Source of the DNA: SHVO01 sp041905795
GTDB lineage: Bacteria > Pseudomonadota > Alphaproteobacteria > Rhodospirillales > Rhodospirillaceae
DNA: 64,000 nt
Reading direction: 5' to 3'
NCBI GenBank assembly: GCA_041905795.1
Contig: JAYRKL010000006.1
Location: forward strand, 1 to 64,000
Shown here piece after piece: positions 50,351 through 59,166 of the stretch (its first letter is position 1; every line of letters starts with the position of its first letter). Under the pieces are notes generated by a model. The model was not told the DNA's origin, did no database searches, and saw only the letters and a program-made list of their open reading frames with translations. The position numbers and the translations under genes were made by a program.

Positions 50351-53326
50351 ATGATCAAAGGAGGGGCGCCGTGGCTTGCCCCGCGGGCGGTGTTCACCAT
50401 CGCGCCGCACCTGCCCTTCCTCGATTGCCTGGCGGAAGGCATCGCCGTTCACGCGGGTGACGACCCCTTGGCGCTCGCCGGCATCACCGTGCTGCTGCCG
50501 ACGCGCCGCGCCTGCCGCTCCTTGCGCGAGGCCTTCCTGCGGCGCAGCGGCGGGCAACCGCTGCTGCTGCCGCGCCTGATGCCGTTGAACGACCTGGACG
50601 AGGAAGACGCGTTGCTGTCCGGCATCGCCGGGGGCGGCGCAGCGGCGCGCCTGCCGCCGCCGATCGCGCCGCTCAAACGGCAATTGCTGCTGGCCCGCCT
50701 GATCGCGTCCATGCCCGGGCAATCGCACCCGGCGCAGGCGGTGGCGCTGGCGGCGGAACTCGCCCGCCTGCTCGACCAGGTGCAGACCGAGCGCCTGAGT
50801 TTCGACGGACTCAAGGACCTGGCGCCGGCGGAATATGCCGAACACTGGCAGATCACCCTGGAGTTCCTGAAACTCCTCACCGACGCCTGGCCGGCGATCC
50901 TCGCCGAGGAAGGCGCCCTCGATCCCGCGCACCACCGCAACCTGCTGTTCGCCGCGCAGATCGAAGCCTGGAACCTCGCACCGCCCTCCGGCGTAAAAGG
51001 CGGTCCGGTCATTGCCGCCGGCTCCACCGGCAGCATCCCCGCCACCGCCGACCTGCTGGCGGCCGTCGCCGATCTGCCGGAAGGCTGCGTGGTGTTGCCG
51101 GGCCTCGACCAGACTCTCGACGACCAGACCTGGGACCGATTGGATGACACCCATCCCCAGACCGGGCTCAAGCAGCTGCTCGCGCGTCTCGAGGTCGCGC
51201 GCGATCAAGTCCAGCCTTGGCCGGCGGCCGGCCCCGCGCCGACCGGCCGCGGCCGCCTGGTCAGCGAATGCCTGCGCCCGGCCGCCGCCACCGACCGCTG
51301 GCGCGATCTGCCCCGCATGTCCGCGGACGCCGTCGCCGGCCTCTCCCGCATCGACTGCCCGGGTCCGCGCGAAGAAGCCGAGGTCATCGCCCTGGTGATG
51401 CGCGAGAGCCTGGAGATCGAGGGCCGCACCTGCGCTCTCGTGACCCCCGACCGGCAGCTGGCGGAACGGGTGGCGTCCGAACTGGCGCGCTGGGACATCG
51501 ACATCGATGATTCCGCCGGCAAGCCCCTGGCGCAGACCCCGCCCGGCGCGTTCCTGCGGCTGCTGGCCGCGGCGGTCGCGGACAATTTCGCGCCGGTGCC
51601 GGCCCTGGCCTTGTGCAAACACCCCCTGGCCTGCGCCGGGTTCGACCCGGTGGTGTTCCGCTCCCTCACTCGCGCCGCCGAAATCGAACTCTTCCGCGGC
51701 CCGCGGCCCGCGCCCGGCCTGGAAGCCCTCGGCGCCCTGGCCGCCTTGAGTCCGCGCCGCGCGGAGCTGGAACAATGGACCGGCGCCCTGCAACGCTGCT
51801 GCGCCGATTTCGCGCGCGTCATGGCGCAGCCCGAAGCGCCGCTCTCCGTGCTGCTCGAAGCCCATATGGCGGCGGCGGAAGCGCTGGCCGACACCGCGGA
51901 ACTGCCCGGGGCGCTGCGCCTCTGGGCCGGTGACGCGGGTGAAACGGCTGCGGCCTTTGCCGCCGAATTGGCCGAAAGCGCCGATGTGCTGCAAAGCCTC
52001 GCGCCCGGAACCTATCCGGCGGTGTTCGAGGCCCTGCTACAAGGCCCGCAGGTACGACCCCGTTATGGGCGTCATCCACGGCTTTCGATCCTGGGGCCGC
52101 TGGAAGCGCGCCTGCAACGGTTCGACGTGACCATCCTGGGCGGCCTCAACGAAGGCACCTGGCCCGCCGGCGCCGCGGCCGATCCGTGGATGAGCCGGCC
52201 CATGCGCCAGGCCTTTGGCCTGCCTTCTCACGAACGCCGCATCGGCCTCGCCGCCCATGACATCGCCCAGGCCTTCACCGCGCCGCGCGTGGTGCTGACC
52301 CGCGCCGTCAAGGTGGACGGAACGCCGACGGTTCCCTCGCGCTGGCTGCGGCGCCTGGAACAGGTGGTGGCCGCCGCCGGGCTTGCCGCAGACTTCGCCC
52401 GCGAACAGCTGCCGTGGCTGGCCTGGGCGCGTGCGCTCAACGAGGCGGCGCCGCTGCCGCCGGTGGGCCCGCCCGAACCCAAGCCGCCGGTCGCCGTGCG
52501 GCCGCGGCGTCTGTCGGTGACCGAGATCGAGAAGTGGATGCGCGATCCCTACAGCATCTACGCCAAGCACATCCTCAAGCTCCGGCCGCTGGACGAACTG
52601 GACCAGGACGTCAGCGCCGCCGATTACGGACAGGTGATTCACAAAGCCCTGCAAACCTTCATCGCGCGCCACCCGGCCGGGGCGCTGCCCGGCAACGCCT
52701 ATGAGGAACTCTGCGCCCTGGGCCGCGGCCTGTTCGCCAGCGCCGCCCTGCGGCCCTCGGTCATGGCCTTCTGGTGGCCGCGGTTCGAGCGCATCGCCGC
52801 CTGGGTCTTGAAGGAGGAAGAGGTCCGGCGGCACGTCCTGCGCCAATCCTATGTGGAAAGCGACGGCGCGCTGACGTTCTCCACCGGCGGCGGGCCGTTC
52901 ACCCTGATCGCGCGCGCCGACCGCATCGACCTGTACACCGACGGCACCCTCGGCATCCTCGACTACAAGACCGGCGCGCCGCCCTCCAACACCGAGGTGC
53001 TCTCCGGTTACGCGCCGCAGCTGCCGTTGGAGGCCGTGATCGCCGCCGCGGGCGGCTTCAAGGACATCCCGGCGAAGAACGTCAGCGACCTCGCGTTCTG
53101 GCACCTGCACGGCCGCGACGCCGGCGGCCGGATCGCGGCGGTCAAGGGCGACATGGCCGAGATCACCGCCACCGCCCGCGACGGCCTGCTTGGCCTGATC
53201 AGGGCCTTCGACAATCCCGAGACCGGCTACGCCGCCCGGCCTAACCCCGACATGGCCCCGGTCTACAGCGACTACCTGCACCTGGCGCGGGTCAAGGAAT
53301 GGGCCGGCGACGAGGACGAGTCATGA
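50351..53326 (+). CDS. addB: AddB, double-strand break repair nuclease/helicase-like subunit
   Basis: This 991-residue protein is the alphaproteobacterial AddB. It has a helicase-like but ATP-motif-poor N-terminal half (LPTRRACRSLREAFLR), the middle LNEGTWPAGAAADPWMS, and a C-terminal RecB-type nuclease domain with ILDYKTGAPPSNTE. With AddA it makes the recombination enzyme that resects breaks and loads RecA. The start at ATG 50351 follows murU by 16 bases; the addA ATG overlaps its TGA. Confidence 0.92.
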   Translation: MIKGGAPWLAPRAVFTIAPHLPFLDCLAEGIAVHAGDDPLALAGITVLLPTRRACRSLREAFLRRSGGQPLLLPRLMPLNDLDEEDALLSGIAGGGAAARLPPPIAPLKRQLLLARLIASMPGQSHPAQAVALAAELARLLDQVQTERLSFDGLKDLAPAEYAEHWQITLEFLKLLTDAWPAILAEEGALDPAHHRNLLFAAQIEAWNLAPPSGVKGGPVIAAGSTGSIPATADLLAAVADLPEGCVVLPGLDQTLDDQTWDRLDDTHPQTGLKQLLARLEVARDQVQPWPAAGPAPTGRGRLVSECLRPAAATDRWRDLPRMSADAVAGLSRIDCPGPREEAEVIALVMRESLEIEGRTCALVTPDRQLAERVASELARWDIDIDDSAGKPLAQTPPGAFLRLLAAAVADNFAPVPALALCKHPLACAGFDPVVFRSLTRAAEIELFRGPRPAPGLEALGALAALSPRRAELEQWTGALQRCCADFARVMAQPEAPLSVLLEAHMAAAEALADTAELPGALRLWAGDAGETAAAFAAELAESADVLQSLAPGTYPAVFEALLQGPQVRPRYGRHPRLSILGPLEARLQRFDVTILGGLNEGTWPAGAAADPWMSRPMRQAFGLPSHERRIGLAAHDIAQAFTAPRVVLTRAVKVDGTPTVPSRWLRRLEQVVAAAGLAADFAREQLPWLAWARALNEAAPLPPVGPPEPKPPVAVRPRRLSVTEIEKWMRDPYSIYAKHILKLRPLDELDQDVSAADYGQVIHKALQTFIARHPAGALPGNAYEELCALGRGLFASAALRPSVMAFWWPRFERIAAWVLKEEEVRRHVLRQSYVESDGALTFSTGGGPFTLIARADRIDLYTDGTLGILDYKTGAPPSNTEVLSGYAPQLPLEAVIAAAGGFKDIPAKNVSDLAFWHLHGRDAGGRIAAVKGDMAEITATARDGLLGLIRAFDNPETGYAARPNPDMAPVYSDYLHLARVKEWAGDEDES

Positions 53327-56300
53327 GCGCCGCGATATCCAAAGCCGTCGACGCCGTCGCCATCGCCGAAGCCGAACAGCGCAAGGCGATCCATCCCGCG
53401 GCCAGCGTGTGGGTGAGCGCCTCGGCGGGTTCGGGCAAGACCAAGGTGCTTACCGACCGCGTGCTGACCCTGTTGCTGGCCGGTGTCGCCCCGGAACGCA
53501 TCCTGTGCCTGACCTTCACCAAGGCGGCGGCGGCGGAAATGAGCAACCGCATCGCCGACCGCCTGGCGCACTGGGCGATCCTGGAAGACGGCGCACTCAT
53601 CGACGAACTGGCCCGGTTCTGCGCCCCCGATGCCGAGGTCCTCAAGGCGGCGCGGCGGCTGTTCGCGCGGGTGCTGGACGCGCCGGGCGGTCTGAACATC
53701 CTGACCATCCATGCCTTCTGCCAGTCGGTGCTGCGGCGCTTCCCGCTCGAAGCCGGCGTGCCGCCGCAGTTCGCCGTCATGGATGAACGCGACAGCGCCG
53801 AGGCTTTGAAGGCCGCCCAGGAAGCCACCATCGCCGCGGCGCAAGGGGCCGACCTGCCGCTGGCGGAAGCACTGAAGGTGGTGACGGCGCGGGTGCACGA
53901 AACCAGCTTCACCGGCATCCTGGCCGGGTTGATCGCGGCGCGCGGCAAACTCGCCAAGGCGCTCGAACGCCATGGCGGCGTCGATGGCGTCATGGCCGCC
54001 GCAGGCAAGGCCCTGGGCCTGGCGCCGGGCGAAACCGAGGCCGGCCTTGTCGCCGCCGCCGCGGTCGACGGCGCTTTCGATGAAGACGGATTGCGCGCCG
54101 CGGCTTCGGCGCTGGCGCAGGGTTCCAGCGGCGACCGGGACCGCGCCGCCGGCATCGACGCCTGGCTGACGGGAGACCGCATCGCCGGGTTCCCGCACTA
54201 CTGCACGGTGTTCCTCACCCAGCAGGACGTGCCCCGCAAGAACCTCGCCACCAAGCAGGCCGTCAAGATCGACCCCGGCGCCGCCGCGGTCATGCTGGCG
54301 GAGGCCGAGCGCCTGGCCGCGGTATGCCGCAAGCTCAAGGCCGCCCGCGTGCGCGCCAATACCGAAGCCCTGGTGCGCCTGGGCGCGCGAATGCTGGCGT
54401 TGTACGGCGCCGACAAGGCGCGGCGCGGCCTGATGGATTACGACGACCTCATCGACCGCACGCGCCGGCTGCTGGAACGCCCGGGCAGCGCCGCCTGGGT
54501 GCTCTACAAACTGGACGGCGGCATCGACCATGTGCTGATCGACGAAGCCCAGGACACCAATCCCGAGCAATGGGCGATCGTCAAAGCCCTGACCGCCGAA
54601 TTCTTCACCGGCGCGGGACGCCATGAGGAGACCTCCACGCTGGCGCGCACGGTGTTCGTGGTCGGCGACCGCAAGCAGTCGATCTACGGCTTCCAGGGCG
54701 CCGACCCCGCCCAGTTCGACATCGTGCGCGCGGCCTTGCGCGAGAGCGCGGCGGCGGTGGGGCAGCCGTGGCGCGACATCTCGCTGAATGTATCCTTCCG
54801 CTCCACCGCCGCGGTCCTTGAAGCCGTGGATACGGTGTTCGGCCACGGCGGCGCCCGCGACGGCCTCGGCGAGGACCGGATCCAGCACCTCGCCTCGCGC
54901 GCCGGCCACGGCGGCATGGTGGAGATCTGGCCGCCGGTGGAGCCGGCGGCCCAGGACGAAATGCCCAGCTGGAAGCCGCCGGTGGAACGCACCGAAGCGG
55001 ACTCGCCGCCGCACCGCCTGGCGGCGCTCATCGCCCGGCGCATCCGCCATATGATCCGGAGCGGCGAAATGCTCGAGGCCAAGGGGCGTCCGATCCGCCC
55101 CGGCGACATCATGGTGCTGGTGCGCCGGCGCACGGCCTTCGTGCGCGAGCTGGTGCGCCAGCTCAAGATCCAGGGCATCGCCGTGGCCGGCGTCGACCGC
55201 ATGCGGCTCACCGAGCAGCTCGCGGTCATGGACCTGGTGGCGCTGGGACAGTTCCTGCTGCTGCCGGACGACGACCTCACCCTCGCCACCGTCCTCAAGG
55301 GCCCGCTGGTGGGCCTGGCCGAGGACGAATTGTTCGCCCTCGCCCATGGCCGCGGCGCCAAGTCGCTTTGGGACACCCTGAACGGCCACGCCGGCGCGCA
55401 GTCGCGCTTCGGCGGGGCCCAGGCCTTCCTGGCCGCGCTGCTGGCCAAGACCGACTATTTTTCTCCGGCGGAACTTTACGGCCACATCCTGGTGGCGTTG
55501 GCGGGGCGCAAGAAACTGCTGGCGCGTCTGGGGACCGAAGCCGAGGACCCCATCGACGAATTCCTCAACCTGGCGCTGGCCTATCAGCGCCAGCACGCAC
55601 CCTCGCTGCAAGGGTTCCTGCACTGGCTCACGGCGGGGAAAACCGAGATCAAACGCGACCTCGACCAGAGCGGCGCGGATGCGGTGAGGGTGCTGACCGC
55701 CCATGGCGCCAAGGGCCTGCAGGCGCCGATCGTGTTCCTGCCGGATACCTGCCAGGCGCCGACGCTCCAGGACCGCTTGTTCTGGACCGCGTCGGAGGAC
55801 CCGCTGCCGTTGTGGGCGCCGGCGGTCGACGAGCAGGACCCGCTCACCCAGCGCTTGCGCGAAATTGCCCTCACCGCCCAGGAGCAGGAATACCGCCGCC
55901 TGCTCTATGTCGCCATGACCCGCGCCGAGGACCGGCTCTATATCAGCGGCTGGCATACCCGGCGCGCACGGCCCGACGGTACCTGGTATGGCCTGATGAA
56001 AGACGGCCTGGCGGCATCGCCGCGCCTGCGGCCGGTGGACGATCCGTTCTTCGCCGCCGACGGCCTGTTCTCGGCGCCCGAGATCCTGCGCATGACATCG
56101 AAACAGGAGAGCGCGGCGCCGGAAGAACGCAAACCCGCGGCCGCGATCGAACCGCAGCCCCTCAAGCCCTGGGCCCTGGCCGCGCCCCGTCCCGAACCGA
56201 TCCCGCCGCGTCCTCTCGCACCCTCGACCGCGGGCATGGCCGATCCGCCCGCGGCGTCGCCGCTCAGGGATGACGGCCGCCGCCGTTTCCAGCGCGGCAT

Positions 56301-56784
56301 CGTCATCCACCGGCTGCTGCAAAGCCTGCCCGAAATACCGCCCGCCCAGCGGCGCGCCGCCGCCGCGGCCCTGGCCGCCCGCCCCGCCTGGGGGCTCGAT
56401 GACGCGGCGCGCGCCGACGTGGTGCGCGAAACCCTGGCGGTGACCGAAGATCCGCGCTTCGCCGCCCTGTTCGCGGCCGGCTCCAAGGCCGAGGTGCCCA
56501 TCACCGGGATAGTGAAGGGCCACGTGATCTCGGCCCAGGTCGACCGCCTGGCGGTGACCGAGGCCGAGGTCCTGATCGTCGACTACAAGACCAACCGGCC
56601 GGCGGCGGCGCGCGCGGAGGATGTCGACCCGGCTTATCGCTTCCAGATGGCCGTGTATCGCGCCGCCCTGGCGCAAATTTATCCCGCGCACCGGGTCCGC
56701 TGCGTCTTGCTGTGGACCGACGGTCCGTTCATCCTGGAACTGCCGCCCGCCCAACTCGACGCCGCACTCGCTTCACTGCCCTGA
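53323..56784 (+). CDS. addA: AddA, helicase-nuclease of the AddAB double-strand break repair complex
   Basis: This 1153-residue UvrD/Rep-family helicase and nuclease starts at ATG 53323 (ATGA with addB). Motifs in order: Walker A VSASAGSGKTKVLTDRV, Ia LTFTKAAAAEMSNRI, motif II DEAQDTNPEQWAI, III GDRKQSIYGFQGAD, motif V ltAHGAKGLQAPIVF, VI VAMTRAEDRLYISG. The C-terminal nuclease has VDYKTNRPAAA. Length is standard for alphaproteobacterial AddA. Confidence 0.95.
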   Translation: MSAAISKAVDAVAIAEAEQRKAIHPAASVWVSASAGSGKTKVLTDRVLTLLLAGVAPERILCLTFTKAAAAEMSNRIADRLAHWAILEDGALIDELARFCAPDAEVLKAARRLFARVLDAPGGLNILTIHAFCQSVLRRFPLEAGVPPQFAVMDERDSAEALKAAQEATIAAAQGADLPLAEALKVVTARVHETSFTGILAGLIAARGKLAKALERHGGVDGVMAAAGKALGLAPGETEAGLVAAAAVDGAFDEDGLRAAASALAQGSSGDRDRAAGIDAWLTGDRIAGFPHYCTVFLTQQDVPRKNLATKQAVKIDPGAAAVMLAEAERLAAVCRKLKAARVRANTEALVRLGARMLALYGADKARRGLMDYDDLIDRTRRLLERPGSAAWVLYKLDGGIDHVLIDEAQDTNPEQWAIVKALTAEFFTGAGRHEETSTLARTVFVVGDRKQSIYGFQGADPAQFDIVRAALRESAAAVGQPWRDISLNVSFRSTAAVLEAVDTVFGHGGARDGLGEDRIQHLASRAGHGGMVEIWPPVEPAAQDEMPSWKPPVERTEADSPPHRLAALIARRIRHMIRSGEMLEAKGRPIRPGDIMVLVRRRTAFVRELVRQLKIQGIAVAGVDRMRLTEQLAVMDLVALGQFLLLPDDDLTLATVLKGPLVGLAEDELFALAHGRGAKSLWDTLNGHAGAQSRFGGAQAFLAALLAKTDYFSPAELYGHILVALAGRKKLLARLGTEAEDPIDEFLNLALAYQRQHAPSLQGFLHWLTAGKTEIKRDLDQSGADAVRVLTAHGAKGLQAPIVFLPDTCQAPTLQDRLFWTASEDPLPLWAPAVDEQDPLTQRLREIALTAQEQEYRRLLYVAMTRAEDRLYISGWHTRRARPDGTWYGLMKDGLAASPRLRPVDDPFFAADGLFSAPEILRMTSKQESAAPEERKPAAAIEPQPLKPWALAAPRPEPIPPRPLAPSTAGMADPPAASPLRDDGRRRFQRGIVIHRLLQSLPEIPPAQRRAAAAALAARPAWGLDDAARADVVRETLAVTEDPRFAALFAAGSKAEVPITGIVKGHVISAQVDRLAVTEAEVLIVDYKTNRPAAARAEDVDPAYRFQMAVYRAALAQIYPAHRVRCVLLWTDGPFILELPPAQLDAALASLP

Positions 56785-56795
56785 CCTTCAATTGC

Positions 56796-57401
56796 ATGAC
56801 CCTCTCCTCCGTCGTCTTCGATATCGGCAACGTCCTGATCTACTGGGACCGCCGCAACCTGTACCGGAAGCTGATTCCGAACACGGCGGAGATGGACCGG
56901 TTCCTGGCCGATGTCTGCAACATCGCCTGGCATGCACCCCAGGACGCGGGCGCCAGCTGCACGCAAGCCACCGCCGCCCTGAAGGCGCGCTTTCCCGAAC
57001 ACGCGGTGCTGATCGAGGCTTTCTACGACCGCTTCGGCGAGATGCTCGGCGGCCAGGTGCCCGGCATGGAGCAGGTGGTGATGGGCCTGAAAGCGCGCAA
57101 TATCCCGGTTTACGGGCTTTCCAACTGGCCGGCGGAGATGTTCCGCCATGCCGAGAGCTACGACATCATGAGTCACTTCGACGGCGTGGTGGTGTCGGGC
57201 CGCGAGAAGGTGAAAAAACCCGACCGCCGCCTGTTCCAGGTGCTGTTCGAACGTTACGATATTATCCCGGAGCGCACGTTATTCGTCGACGACGTGGCGG
57301 ACAATGTGGCCACCGGCATCGCCCTTGGCATGCACGGACACCTGTTCCGCGACGCCGAGCGCCTGCGCGCCGTGCTGAAGGGATACCACCTGCTTGCGTG
57401 A
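56796..57401 (+). CDS. HAD-superfamily phosphatase (YihX-like)
   Basis: This 201-residue hydrolase starts at ATG 56796. The nucleophile Asp is in VVFDIGNVLIYWD; the FDxGNV form is like YihX, where the second residue after the Asp is Gly. Motif II is GLSNWP, motif III GREKVKKPD, motif IV LFVDDVADN. YihX acts on glucose 1-phosphate, but the substrate here is unknown. It is 11 bases after addA and overlaps the Rieske gene by up to 8 bases. Confidence 0.86.
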   Translation: MTLSSVVFDIGNVLIYWDRRNLYRKLIPNTAEMDRFLADVCNIAWHAPQDAGASCTQATAALKARFPEHAVLIEAFYDRFGEMLGGQVPGMEQVVMGLKARNIPVYGLSNWPAEMFRHAESYDIMSHFDGVVVSGREKVKKPDRRLFQVLFERYDIIPERTLFVDDVADNVATGIALGMHGHLFRDAERLRAVLKGYHLLA

Positions 57402-58488
57402 CCCAGGCCCCACACCGGAGAACACCGACGCGGCGTTGGACGGCGTGATGCTGAAAGGCGCGTGGTACTACGCCGCGCCGACGACCGAAATCAAACGCTG
57501 CGCGGCCGTGCATAAGACCCTGTTGGGCGAACCGGTGCTGCTGGGCCGGGATCGCGACGGCAAGCCATTCGCGCTGCGCGACACCTGCCCGCACCGCGGC
57601 ACCTTGCTCTCCCGCGGCGCCTTCGATGGCCGCGAAGTCGAATGCCCCTACCACGGCTGGCGCTTCGCCACCGACGGGCGCTGCACCGCGATCCCATCGC
57701 AATGCGGCGGCCAGCGTCCGCAGGCGGAGGATCTCCGCGCCGTCACCTATCCGGTGGCCGAGCAGCACGGCAATATCTGGGTTTATGTCGGCGCCAAAGG
57801 CGAGGCCGGCGCGCGTACGGGCGCCTTGCCGCCGCTGCCGGTGCTGCCTGACGCCGGCGACGGGCCCAAGCTGCATGTTTCCTTGCGCTTTCCCTGCAAT
57901 ATCGACCTCGCGGTTATCGGCCTCATGGACCCGGCCCACGGCGCCTTTGTGCATAAGTCCGCCGTATGGCGCACCCGCGCCAGCATCCATGAAAAGCAGA
58001 AACGCTTCTCGCCGGTAGAAGGCGCCCTGGGCTGGCGCATGGACCGCCACCCGGCCTCCAGCAACAGCCGCGCGTATAAGATCTTCCTGGGCGGACGTCC
58101 GGAGACCGAGATCACCTACACCCTGCCCTCGACCCGCGTCGAACACGCCGCCACCCGCCGCTACAGCTACACCGGCCTCACCGCCTGCACGCCGGTGACG
58201 GCGGACGTCACCGAGGTGCACCACGTCATGTATTGGACCGTGCCGGGCGCGGCCTTGCTGCGCCCGCTGGTGAAGCGCATGGCGCTGCGATTCCTGGACC
58301 AGGACCGCCGGGCGGTGCTGGCTATGCAGGAAGGCCTCGCCTTCTCGCCGCCCACCATGCTGGTGCGCGACGCCGACACCCAGGTGCGCTGGTACTACCG
58401 GCTGAAACGCGAGTGGCTGGCGGCCCAGGCCGAAGGCCGCGCGCCGGTCAACAGCGTGACCCCGGTGACGTTGAAGTGGCGGAGCTAA
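57394..58488 (+). CDS. Rieske [2Fe-2S] non-heme iron oxygenase
   Basis: This 364-residue oxygenase has the Rieske cluster ligands Cys65/His67 (TCPHRGT) and Cys84/His87 (ECPYHGW). The mononuclear iron site is in DLAVIGLMDPAHGAFVHKS (two His, with the Asp of NIDLA). The C-terminal half is the START-like catalytic domain. The start is uncertain: the frame opens at TTG 57394 but ATG 57448 (MLKGAWYYAA) is equally possible. It follows the HAD gene closely. Substrate unknown; related enzymes hydroxylate or demethylate aromatic or quaternary-amine compounds. Confidence 0.85.
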   Translation: MRDPGPTPENTDAALDGVMLKGAWYYAAPTTEIKRCAAVHKTLLGEPVLLGRDRDGKPFALRDTCPHRGTLLSRGAFDGREVECPYHGWRFATDGRCTAIPSQCGGQRPQAEDLRAVTYPVAEQHGNIWVYVGAKGEAGARTGALPPLPVLPDAGDGPKLHVSLRFPCNIDLAVIGLMDPAHGAFVHKSAVWRTRASIHEKQKRFSPVEGALGWRMDRHPASSNSRAYKIFLGGRPETEITYTLPSTRVEHAATRRYSYTGLTACTPVTADVTEVHHVMYWTVPGAALLRPLVKRMALRFLDQDRRAVLAMQEGLAFSPPTMLVRDADTQVRWYYRLKREWLAAQAEGRAPVNSVTPVTLKWRS

Positions 58489-58512
58489 ACTCGCTTCGGG
58501 GGACTGCGCTCT

Positions 58513-58599
58513 GAATTAAATGTACCAGGTACAATTTTCCCGAAGACTGCGTTTGATGATGCGCCTAAGCCGCAAAATTGTACCTGGTACATTTAATTC
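58513..58599. repeat. Perfect 26-bp inverted repeat upstream of trxA
   Basis: The sequence at 58513-58538 is the exact reverse complement of 58574-58599, separated by 35 bases. Each arm has an inner palindrome TGTACC.GGTACA. The arms are AT-rich against a GC-rich background, a mobile palindromic unit or an operator pair. Confidence 0.88.
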
Positions 58600-58743
58600 C
58601 CCCGGCGCCCAAATCTGTGGATAAGTTTTCTGCGAATAACCTCGCAAAATAAGGCTTTCCTTGCGCTCCTTGACGCTGCGGGGGGCCCTCCCTAGATTTG
58701 CTCATCAGGCACTTATTCCCGTGCCGCGAAAGGAATCACCTCC

Positions 58744-59058
58744 ATGAAACAGGTTTCGGATCAGTCCTTTGAAGAGGACGTCCTCAAGGCGCGCGGCCCG
58801 GTCCTGGTGGACTTCTGGGCGGAGTGGTGCGGCCCGTGCAAGCAGATCGCGCCGTCGCTGGAGCGCCTGTCGGCGGAAATGGGCGAGAAGCTCACCGTCG
58901 CCAAGATCAACATCGACGACAACCCGCAAACCCCGACCCAGTTCGGCGTGCGCGGCATCCCCACCCTGATGATCTTCAAGGACGGCCAGGTGGCCGCCAC
59001 CAAGGTCGGCGCCCTGCCCGAGAGCAAGCTCAAGGAATGGGTGCAGCAGTCGCTCTAA
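58744..59058 (+). CDS. trxA: Thioredoxin
   Basis: This 104-residue redox protein has active-site Cys29 and Cys32 in AEWCGPCKQ, the cis-Pro in GIPTLMIF and VDFW. The ATG at 58744 is preceded by AGGAA at a normal distance. It lies at the usual alphaproteobacterial place after addA, here with a HAD and a Rieske gene between. Confidence 0.96.
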   Translation: MKQVSDQSFEEDVLKARGPVLVDFWAEWCGPCKQIAPSLERLSAEMGEKLTVAKINIDDNPQTPTQFGVRGIPTLMIFKDGQVAATKVGALPESKLKEWVQQSL

Positions 59059-59080
59059 GCCGCCTGCGCAGGTAAATGCC

Positions 59081-59110
59081 AAAAGCCTCGTCCTCACGGA
59101 CGGGGCTTTT
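59081..59110 (+). terminator. Rho-independent terminator after trxA
   Basis: AAAAGCCTCGTCC (59081-59093), loop TCAC, GGACGGGGCTTTT (59098-59110): 13-base arms with one G-T-type mismatch, ending in T4. Confidence 0.85.
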
Positions 59111-59166
59111 GCTTTTGGTGAACGCCGCCGGTATATCTCTGAACGGGACACGGGGACGACGCATCA

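Noticed and set aside
53272..56754. Minus-strand frame of 1160 codons opposite addA
   Set aside because: Same reason; addA motifs on the plus strand are complete.
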